Below, piece by piece: positions 33,492-41,312 of a stretch of DNA of 64,000 nt. A model generated the notes under the pieces. It ran no database searches. It was not told the origin of the DNA and worked only from the letters and a program-made list of their open reading frames with translations. Location of the stretch: positions 1-64,000 of the forward strand of contig JAAUZX010000065.1 of NCBI GenBank assembly GCA_014804365.1. The letters run 5' to 3'. Every line of letters starts with the position of its first letter. The stretch's first letter is position 1. Made by a program: the position numbers and the translations under genes. The DNA is from Lachnospiraceae bacterium. GTDB lineage: Bacteria; Bacillota; Clostridia; Lachnospirales; Lachnospiraceae.

Positions 33492-34949
33492 ATGATAATA
33501 TTAGTGATCTTGATTCCCTCTGTTGCGGGGATTCTCTCAACGCTGCTTCCTTTCCGTAAGAGAGCTCACTGGGAGATTTTCCTAGAGTGCGCCGTTATCC
33601 TGAACAGTATTCTGGTCTGGTATCTGCTGCTACACCACTCGAGCAGTACCTTCCTGCTGGCACACTTTACGGGCGATCTGTCCATCAGTTTTAAGGTGGA
33701 CGGCATGGGCATGGTCTTCGCCGGACTGGTTTCCGCGCTGTGGCCCTGCGCCACGCTGTACGCTTTCGAATATATGACGAAAGAAGAGCACGAAAAGGTC
33801 TTCTTCCTGTTTTATACGGTAACCTACGGCATTACGCTGGGCATCGCCCTTGCCGCCAATCTGCTGACCATGTATTTCTTCTACGAACTGCTGACGCTTG
33901 TCACCGTTCCTCTCGTCATGCATACGCTGACCAGAGAAGCGATTCTTGCCAGCCGGAAATATCTGTACTACTCCCTGGGCGGCGCGGCGTTTGCTTTCAT
34001 CGGCATGATCATGATCATCGTCTACGGAACCACCAACGAATTTGTACTCGGCGGTATTCTGGACCCTGCCAAGATCGGTTCGCGTACCAACATTCTGTTA
34101 TTCGTCTATGTGATGGCCTTTATGGGATTCGGCGTGAAAGCCGCTCTATGCCCTTTTAATTCCTGGCTTCCGCAGGCAGGTGTGGCACCCACCCCGGTTA
34201 CGGCTCTCCTACACGCGGTGGCCGTCGTGAAAGCCGGCGCTTTCGCGATCCTGCGGCTGACTTACTACTGCTTCGGCACTGAATTCCTGCGCGGCACATG
34301 GGCGCAGACCGTCGTTCTGCTGCTGACTATGTTTACGATCGTATACGGCTGCAGCCGCGCGATCAAAGAAACGCATCTCAAGAGAAGACTTGCTTACTCA
34401 ACCATCAGTAACCTGTCCTACATCCTCTTCGGTGCGGCGCTGATGACACCGCTCGGAATGGTGGGCGCATTGTCCCATCTGGTATTCCACGCCGTGATCA
34501 AGATATCCTCTTTCTTCTGTGCAGGAGCCATCATACATCAGACCGAGCGTAATTATGTCCATGAACTGGACGGTATGGGCTATCGAATGCCTTGCGTTTT
34601 CGGCATTTTTACCGTATCCGCCCTCTCCCTGATGGGCGTTCCCGGACTGGCCGGTTTTATCAGTAAATGGAATCTGGCTTCGGCTGCCGTGGAGAGCGGT
34701 AATGTGGTCGCCTACTTCGGCATCGCCTGTCTGCTGCTTTCCGCTCTGCTGACTGCGATCTATATGCTTACAATAGTGGCGCGCGCCTTTTTCCCCGTCA
34801 AGGGCTTTGACTACAGTACCTTACAGGGAATCAAGGACCCGAACTGGAAAATGTTACTGCCGTTGTTTGTATTTACTTTCTTTATGATAGCATTCGGCAT
34901 TTACTCCCAGCCGCTCACTGATTTCTTCTGTACGGTGGCGGGGATGTAA
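33492..34949 (+). CDS. proton-conducting antiporter-like subunit 3
   Basis: A 485-residue Proton_antipo_M protein of about 14 helices with the helix-5 Glu in FFYELLTLVTVPLVMHT and the helix-7 Lys in VKAALCPFNSWLPQAGVAP. The substitution of Asn-Ser for the usual His-x-Trp part of the helix-7 motif is a small deviation. It has AAAGGAGG upstream and follows subunit 2 by 15 bases. The extra copies make this operon larger than the standard seven-gene Mrp set. Confidence 0.93.
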   Translation: MIILVILIPSVAGILSTLLPFRKRAHWEIFLECAVILNSILVWYLLLHHSSSTFLLAHFTGDLSISFKVDGMGMVFAGLVSALWPCATLYAFEYMTKEEHEKVFFLFYTVTYGITLGIALAANLLTMYFFYELLTLVTVPLVMHTLTREAILASRKYLYYSLGGAAFAFIGMIMIIVYGTTNEFVLGGILDPAKIGSRTNILLFVYVMAFMGFGVKAALCPFNSWLPQAGVAPTPVTALLHAVAVVKAGAFAILRLTYYCFGTEFLRGTWAQTVVLLLTMFTIVYGCSRAIKETHLKRRLAYSTISNLSYILFGAALMTPLGMVGALSHLVFHAVIKISSFFCAGAIIHQTERNYVHELDGMGYRMPCVFGIFTVSALSLMGVPGLAGFISKWNLASAAVESGNVVAYFGIACLLLSALLTAIYMLTIVARAFFPVKGFDYSTLQGIKDPNWKMLLPLFVFTFFMIAFGIYSQPLTDFFCTVAGM

Positions 34950-34954
34950 AAAAA

Positions 34955-35040
34955 GTAAATTTGCTTCGCAAATTACCAAAACGAGCAAGCTCGTTTGCGA
35001 GATTTGTTCGCTTACGCTTCACAAACTCGTGGTGCTCCGA
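34955..35040. repeat. interspersed palindromic repeat, copy 3
   Basis: Between subunits 3 and 4, an AAATTTGC-TTC-GCAAATT hairpin and a CGAGC-AA-GCTCG hairpin are followed by GTTTGCGAGATTTG and CACAAACTCG, the same core as copies 1 and 2 with a 10-base insertion. It fills most of the 135-base gap and creates an open frame that falsely extends the next gene at its 5' end. Confidence 0.65.
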
Positions 35041-35084
35041 GTAATGAGTGGAAAAGTATTATACCAGATAGTGAGGTTTATATT

Positions 35085-37334
35085 ATGAGTATACTAATAT
35101 GTTCAATTGTATTTCTGCCGATGGCTGCGGCGCTGATCGGCTACATCATAGGACGGTTTCAGAAGGATGCCCGCAGTTATTTTGCCGATATCGTAACAGG
35201 TGTTATATTCGTTTGCACCCTGTATCTCTTTCTACAGATACAAACGCAGGACACTTCGGGAACTCTCTTTGAGATTCCCTATATCTGCGGCATGGGGCTG
35301 CATTTTACTCTGGACGGATTCCGCGCGTTATACTGCATGGTTGCGGCGTTTATGTGGTTTATGAGTACACTTTTTTCCAAGGAATATCTCGCACATTACC
35401 GCAATCGCAACCGCTACTATCTGTTTCTGCTGCTCACCCTGGGCGCGACGGAAGGTGTCTTCCTCTCCGCCGACTTCTTTACGACCTTCATTTTCTTCGA
35501 AATCATGTCCTTCACTTCCTATGTGTGGGTGGCGCATGATGAAAACAAGGAAGCTCTGCGAGCGGCGGCTACCTATCTTGCCGTGGCGGTAATCGGCGGT
35601 CTGGTGATGCTGATGGGTATCTTCCTGCTATACGATGTGACAGGAACGCTGTTCTTCAACGACCTTACAGGTGCATACACCATATACGGCCTGCTCAGTT
35701 CCCAATATACGACTCCGATTCAGCTCCGGATCGCCGGTCTGTGTCTGCTGTTCGGCTTCGCTGCCAAGGCGGGCGCATTCCCGCTGCACATCTGGCTTCC
35801 GAAAGCCCATCCCGTAGCTCCGGCTCCGGCATCGGCTCTGTTGTCCGGTATTCTGACGAAGGCTGGTATGTACGGCATACTGATTCTGACAGCATATATT
35901 TTCCTCGGCGATACGGCGTGGGGCTGTCTTATTCTGATTACGGGTGTGTGTACCATGGTAGTCGGCGCCGTGCTGGCCCTCTTTTCCATTGATCTTAAAC
36001 GAACACTTGCCTGCTCCTCCGTCTCCCAGATCGGATTTATTCTGGTAGGTGTCGGTATGTCCGGGCTTCTTACTTCCGAAGGGGAAAACTTATTGGCAGT
36101 GCGGGGCAGCATGCTTCACATGGTAAACCACTCCCTGATCAAACTGGCTCTCTTCATGGCCGCGGGCGTGGTCTATATGAACGTGCATAAACTGGATTTA
36201 AATGCGATACGTGGATTCGGACGCAACAAACCGCTGCTCAATTATATCTTCCTGATGGGCGCCCTCGGTATAGGCGGCGTACCTCTCTGGAACGGCTATA
36301 TCAGTAAGACGCTGATCCATGAGAGTATTGTGGAGTATACCGAGCTCCTCCGCGACGGACAGATTCCCGGTATATTGAGTGCCGGCACACTGCACGCCAT
36401 AGAATGGACTTTCCTGATCAGCGGCGGACTGACCGTTGCCTATATGACGAAACTCTATGTGGCTCTTTTCGTGGAAAAAAATACAGATGCTAAAGTGCAG
36501 GCGGATTACGACGCACTGAAAGGCAAATATATGAATAAAATCAGCGCCGCAGCCTTGACCGTAAGTGCGACTCTGCTGCCGATCATGGGTTTCCTGCCGC
36601 ATGTCGTGATGGACAGACTGGCTGATATCGGACAAGGTTTCATGCTGCCGGAGGACAGTATCGTGCGCACGCTCGTACCGATGCAGGAGGCTGTTGCAAA
36701 GCCGGTCGCTTACTTCTCCCTCACAAATCTGCAGGGTGCCTTGATTTCGCTTGTGATCGGTCTGTTTGTCTACTTCGTGGTTGTAAGATTATGGATGATG
36801 AAACCCGCTTCGATTAGCGGCAAAATGCGCGACAACCATAATGTCACGAACCGTTCCGCCGGCCGCTCGTCGGTTTTTGTTGTACGTAAAAAGAAAACAA
36901 CCAGAAAATACGTTAACCGCTGGTATCAATACTTAGACCTAGAAAACCTGATCTACCGCCCGATACTGCTAAATATTCTGCCTTTCCTGTTCGGCGTAAT
37001 CTGCCGCATACTGGACAGTCTGGTTGACGGAATCGTCGTATTCCTGCGCAAGACAGTATATCGGGACAGCAAGCTTCCGCATGAACTTCCGGAGGGAACT
37101 CCCTTTACCCACATGCTTGCCTGCGTCGCATCATTTTTCCAGACGCTGGGTAACAGGATCTTCTTCCGAAAGGACAGAAAGGAAACAGACTTTGAGCATA
37201 AGTTTGCGATGATGCATGAAGAATGGTCCGAGAACAATACATTGATCGCGCGAAGCATGTCTTTCGGACTGTTGCTGTTCTGTGTGGGATTGATTGTGAT
37301 GATCGGGTATTTGTTTGTGATGGATGTATTCTAA
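35085..37334 (+). CDS. proton-conducting antiporter-like subunit 4 (MrpA/NuoL-like)
   Basis: A 749-residue protein starting at ATG 35085, with GTGAGG nine bases upstream; the 30-codon extension to 34995 is repeat-derived. The first 500 residues are a NuoL/MrpA-like unit with helix-5 Glu in FIFFEIMSFTSYVW and helix-7 Lys in AAKAGAFPLHIWLPKAHP. The last 250 residues carry several more helices and hydrophilic loops (a basic VRKKKTTRKYVN stretch), without the DUF4040/MbhE parts that end Bacillus MrpA; those are separate genes here. It is the last gene of the operon and is followed by a strong terminator. Confidence 0.92.
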   Translation: MSILICSIVFLPMAAALIGYIIGRFQKDARSYFADIVTGVIFVCTLYLFLQIQTQDTSGTLFEIPYICGMGLHFTLDGFRALYCMVAAFMWFMSTLFSKEYLAHYRNRNRYYLFLLLTLGATEGVFLSADFFTTFIFFEIMSFTSYVWVAHDENKEALRAAATYLAVAVIGGLVMLMGIFLLYDVTGTLFFNDLTGAYTIYGLLSSQYTTPIQLRIAGLCLLFGFAAKAGAFPLHIWLPKAHPVAPAPASALLSGILTKAGMYGILILTAYIFLGDTAWGCLILITGVCTMVVGAVLALFSIDLKRTLACSSVSQIGFILVGVGMSGLLTSEGENLLAVRGSMLHMVNHSLIKLALFMAAGVVYMNVHKLDLNAIRGFGRNKPLLNYIFLMGALGIGGVPLWNGYISKTLIHESIVEYTELLRDGQIPGILSAGTLHAIEWTFLISGGLTVAYMTKLYVALFVEKNTDAKVQADYDALKGKYMNKISAAALTVSATLLPIMGFLPHVVMDRLADIGQGFMLPEDSIVRTLVPMQEAVAKPVAYFSLTNLQGALISLVIGLFVYFVVVRLWMMKPASISGKMRDNHNVTNRSAGRSSVFVVRKKKTTRKYVNRWYQYLDLENLIYRPILLNILPFLFGVICRILDSLVDGIVVFLRKTVYRDSKLPHELPEGTPFTHMLACVASFFQTLGNRIFFRKDRKETDFEHKFAMMHEEWSENNTLIARSMSFGLLLFCVGLIVMIGYLFVMDVF

Positions 37335-37389
37335 TCCGACGCTTACCGTACCGCACCGAATCACCATAGAAGAATCGATGAAGATACAA

Positions 37390-37430
37390 AATGAACCGCC
37401 CCGATATTCCGGAGCGGTTCATTCTGTTCT
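37390..37430. terminator. bidirectional terminator after the Mrp-like operon
   Basis: AATGAACCGC and GCGGTTCATT (37390-37399, 37414-37423) pair, with an inner CCG/CGG extension, followed by CTGTTCTTTTC on the plus strand. It also lies just past the stop of the convergent GLUG-protein gene. Confidence 0.85.
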
Positions 37431-37433
37431 TTT

Positions 37434-40400
37434 CTATTTTTTCTCTTCCTTGTCAACAGCCTTTGTTTCTTCTCGCGCTGCTGCTTTTGTTTCTTTCTGA
37501 TTCGGAACTTCTATTTCTATCGCCTTCTTCGCTTTTCTCTTCTTTCCGGCCTTCCTAACAATCAAAATGAGGATCACAATCAGCACCACTGCCGCCGGAA
37601 TAATATAGATCAGATAGTCCTTGATTCCTTTCTCATATATACACACAGCGATCTCCGCATTCGCACCATCAGCGGCCGCAACAGTAAACAGATGATAGAT
37701 TCCCATAAGTTCCGTATCCGCCTGCTTCCATTCGCCATCCTCCTTCACGTAGATACTCACGCCCTCGGTCTGTCCCTCCGGCGCCTGATACCGCAGCGTG
37801 TGTGTCCCGCGGGTTTCATCCGCCTCTTCCGTCTTCATTCGCGCCGCACTGTCATCGGGGATCTCCACCGTCCAGCGCTCTTCCACATCATTCGGCAGCG
37901 CCGCATCTGTTGTACCGTTTTCGGAAGATGTTCCCCCTGTCACGTTCAACACATCCTCCTGCTTAAACATACCGTCCGCCAAAATAACAGACTGCCCGTT
38001 CGGACGTGTCTGCTCCGATGCAAGTGTGGTCAGATACCGGACATACTCTACCGTCACGTCTTCGTCATACAGCACATTGTTCAGATCCTTAATATCCCAA
38101 TCCGCATAAAATCCCGGTTTTGCCGGTATCTCCGGATACAGATCAATGGGAACGCTGCCGCCGTAAGGACACTCTACCGTCTTGACTTCCTCTTCATCTG
38201 CATAGAAGGAAATCGTCATCATACGGAACTTATTCGGGATCCCTTCGATCTCCAACATATCCTGATAGCCGATCGGCTCCGCCTTGCCGCTGTAGCTGAT
38301 TCGGTCGATACCCGCAATTTCATCCGACACGAAATAATTGTGCAACACAGTTCCGCTGCTGTCCGTATCGCCCGCAATCGCTCCCGAAAAAGCATCCGAC
38401 TCCTGAATGCGCACGATCGCACAGCAATTCTCAATACTTGAACCGGAGCCCGCGATTCCAGCCACATACTCCTTACCGGACACGGTACATTTCGCATAAC
38501 TGTTCATAATATAAGACACAGATTGACCGGCTACCCCGCCCGCGTAATTACCTGTACTGGTCTCGATCCGTCCGTAATTCTCACAGCGCAGGATAGTACC
38601 CATCTCCTGCAGACCCGATATCCCTCCGGCACAGCTCTTATGTGCCATGACCTTGCCCACATTGATATTCCCACGCTGCACGCACTTAGTCAGCAGGGTT
38701 GAATTCATCTTAGCGTTCTCAATGCCTGTGACATCACCCTCCAGATCAAAATCATATTCGATCGCCATGGTGCCGGCAATACCGGAGACATTGATATCTC
38801 CCTGTACCAAACCACCGTTCCTGCAGTCTGCGATCGTTGCATCAGTACTGGTCTCGGCATTCTCCTGAGAAGTATCCTCGTAAATATTGGTATAATCCAT
38901 ATCCAGAACGCCGTCGATCGCGTCCGTATATAACCGCATGATCGTGCTGAACTGATCGTTAATACCCGACAGATCGTCTATCAGCACATCATTGGTGGAA
39001 GACATCTCGTCATTCAGCCGTCCCATATTTTCTGACAACCCCTGCAGATTAGCTGTCAGACTGTTCGTTCTGGATCGGTAATCACCGCCAAGCTGCGGCA
39101 GTGCAATATCCGGCATATCGTTCAACGTATCCAGCATATGTCTCGCCTCACTGCCGGCGGACTGCATGTTACCCGCAGCATCTCCCACATATCCCATCGC
39201 GCTCTTAAGCTGCTTGGCGGCATCCTCCGTCATCTCGTCCTGATGCGCCATCACGATATCCGACATGATCTCCAGATATTCCCGCATATCCCGATCGTAG
39301 TCTTTCGTGACATCTCCGCCGCTGTACTGTTTATCCGCGTAGTCGGAAGCGTCTTTCTGCACTTTAACGATATCCTCTGCCATCTGTTTGTCAGCGTCAT
39401 CCAGCAGATCATGATCCAGTGTCCCCAGATCCCCTTCCAATTGTGGGAAATCTCTGTCCTCGCCCGTATCGGGATTGTGGTGTACCCACCCTGTCACCCC
39501 GAAATAATTCTCATAAGTATTGCTTCCGTTCCATGACCATCCGGTATCCACGCCGCTTTCAAACTGTGGTTTCAAATCATTCTCGTTAAACTGATCCGGC
39601 TGTTTATACTTATCTTCCGTGGAGCGTACACGGTCGATATAATAATTCTCATATGCCTCCAGCGCTTCGGCATAATCTTCCGCATGCTGCTTCGTGGCAC
39701 GCTCCATATTTTCTTTTGCATTATCATAACGCTCTTTTTCCGCCGGCGTCATGTACTGATAGATATCCAGTGAATCTACCATATCGCCCAATTTCTCTGC
39801 TGCATCCTTCACATTGCCCGCCGCGTCGTGCGCATAATCGATGACCCCGTCATCCTTTGCAGACTCATCCATGATATAGTCCAGCCGATTGACCGCCTCG
39901 TTGACGGAACCGATCATCTCGTCCGTCCATCCCACGGTTCTGTCGGCCAGAAAAGAAGTATCCTCCAACGCCTTATCTACAAAGTCCTGCACAATGCTTA
40001 ACCGAGCCGATACCGTATCAGATTCCGTCCCTGCATCGTCAAGCATCTGTCCGGTCAGATCGTGCATCTTGTCAATATTATCCATGAGCTGGTATGCGAT
40101 ATCCTCGGAAAGATCCACCGCAATATACGGCTCCGTCTGTCCCGCGATACCGCCTACATCCTTACGTCCATAGACAGTCCCCGTATTCTCACACGCATAC
40201 ACATAACCGGACTGCCGTCCCACGATACCGCCGATATTATATCCCACATGCTCATAGCCGACTTCTCCGCTGTTACTGCAAAACTGTATAATACCCGTTG
40301 ACAGCCCCGCAATGCCGCCGGAATCAATGGTATTGCTGATAACTGCCGCCTCTTTTTCCGCCTCGCCCCCTTCACCGTTATCCAGAAATCCGGTCGTATA

Positions 40401-41312
40401 CTGCGTAAGATTAATATCCTCAAGCGACTTGCCCTTATCTTCATTGGAGGTGTTGATCTGTGCCGCATTCGTACAGCCCACTATATTTCCGATATTCTCA
40501 CCCGCAATGCCGCCCGTGTAATGTGCTCCCGTGATCTTACCGCTGTTTTTACAGTCCATCAGGATACCGCTGAGCTCATTAAATCCCGTGATACCGCCAA
40601 CGTAATCATTCCCCTCAACCGTCCCTTCATAAGTACAGTTGATTATAATACCGCTGTTGTCGCCCACGATGCCGCCGACTACCATCTGATTGCCGGAAGG
40701 ACGCACCGCCCCCTGCACGTTCAGATTCGCTATGACAGCCGATTTCTGTGTATAGCAGAACAATCCCGTATACGATACACAGTCCCTGATCGTCAGACCA
40801 CTAATCGTATGTCCCTGACCGTCGAAATATCCGCCGAAAGTCGGTATGGATATAAACTCACTGCCCGCCAGATTTAAGTCGTCCCGCAGATATACCTTCT
40901 TGTTCTGAGACCATGTATCCAGTCGGCATTTTCTTGAAAAGGCCTTCAGCCCTTCCACAGAATCTATGTATATCTCTTCCCACTCGGTCTCTTCATCTTT
41001 ATAAGAGGCCAGCGTTTCATTCGCATCCTCGACACTGGTGATTTCTTTCGTGCTATCGTCCGCCACCTCTCCTGTATCTGTCTGCCCGGCACTATTGCCG
41101 TCTGTAGTTCTCGATCCTTTGCTATCTGCCGTCTCATGGTTCGATACGCTCTGTCCCTCTTCCACAGCCAGAACATCCACCGCGGGCGCTATGGCAAGCA
41201 ACGCCGCCAGCACAATAGCAAATCCACTTTTCGCACCTTTTATATTCAAAATCCGGTTCCGACTACATTGTAACTCATTGATCGGAGATGATAACCTACT
41301 TTCCTTACGCAT
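37434..41312 (-). CDS. large GLUG-repeat surface protein with a C-terminal membrane anchor
   Basis: A 1292-residue exported protein. It has a signal-like hydrophobic run (about 30-50, ending DVLAVEEG), an acidic low-complexity linker, and a beta-helix-like region (about 150-390) built of GLUG-type repeats with recurring GGIVG/GGIAG and DCKNSG steps. A long predominantly helical segment (about 400-860) may form a coiled stalk, and more GLUG-type repeats follow (about 870-1050). A beta-rich C-terminal part leads to one membrane helix (about 1232-1252) and a Lys/Glu-rich cytosolic tail. It overlaps the upstream MMPL permease gene by eight bases, so the two probably act together at the cell surface, perhaps with this protein as the extracellular component of the permease. 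No enzyme motif is seen. Confidence 0.85.
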   Translation of the reverse strand: MRKESRLSSPINELQCSRNRILNIKGAKSGFAIVLAALLAIAPAVDVLAVEEGQSVSNHETADSKGSRTTDGNSAGQTDTGEVADDSTKEITSVEDANETLASYKDEETEWEEIYIDSVEGLKAFSRKCRLDTWSQNKKVYLRDDLNLAGSEFISIPTFGGYFDGQGHTISGLTIRDCVSYTGLFCYTQKSAVIANLNVQGAVRPSGNQMVVGGIVGDNSGIIINCTYEGTVEGNDYVGGITGFNELSGILMDCKNSGKITGAHYTGGIAGENIGNIVGCTNAAQINTSNEDKGKSLEDINLTQYTTGFLDNGEGGEAEKEAAVISNTIDSGGIAGLSTGIIQFCSNSGEVGYEHVGYNIGGIVGRQSGYVYACENTGTVYGRKDVGGIAGQTEPYIAVDLSEDIAYQLMDNIDKMHDLTGQMLDDAGTESDTVSARLSIVQDFVDKALEDTSFLADRTVGWTDEMIGSVNEAVNRLDYIMDESAKDDGVIDYAHDAAGNVKDAAEKLGDMVDSLDIYQYMTPAEKERYDNAKENMERATKQHAEDYAEALEAYENYYIDRVRSTEDKYKQPDQFNENDLKPQFESGVDTGWSWNGSNTYENYFGVTGWVHHNPDTGEDRDFPQLEGDLGTLDHDLLDDADKQMAEDIVKVQKDASDYADKQYSGGDVTKDYDRDMREYLEIMSDIVMAHQDEMTEDAAKQLKSAMGYVGDAAGNMQSAGSEARHMLDTLNDMPDIALPQLGGDYRSRTNSLTANLQGLSENMGRLNDEMSSTNDVLIDDLSGINDQFSTIMRLYTDAIDGVLDMDYTNIYEDTSQENAETSTDATIADCRNGGLVQGDINVSGIAGTMAIEYDFDLEGDVTGIENAKMNSTLLTKCVQRGNINVGKVMAHKSCAGGISGLQEMGTILRCENYGRIETSTGNYAGGVAGQSVSYIMNSYAKCTVSGKEYVAGIAGSGSSIENCCAIVRIQESDAFSGAIAGDTDSSGTVLHNYFVSDEIAGIDRISYSGKAEPIGYQDMLEIEGIPNKFRMMTISFYADEEEVKTVECPYGGSVPIDLYPEIPAKPGFYADWDIKDLNNVLYDEDVTVEYVRYLTTLASEQTRPNGQSVILADGMFKQEDVLNVTGGTSSENGTTDAALPNDVEERWTVEIPDDSAARMKTEEADETRGTHTLRYQAPEGQTEGVSIYVKEDGEWKQADTELMGIYHLFTVAAADGANAEIAVCIYEKGIKDYLIYIIPAAVVLIVILILIVRKAGKKRKAKKAIEIEVPNQKETKAAAREETKAVDKEEKK

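Noticed and set aside
34995-35084. 30-codon N-terminal extension of antiporter subunit 4
   Set aside because: It is encoded by the palindromic repeat, has no ribosome site, and the family N-terminus begins at the ATG at 35085.
37692-38441. Plus-strand frames opposite the GLUG protein
   Set aside because: Basic, low-complexity translations typical of antisense shadows of an acidic protein gene.
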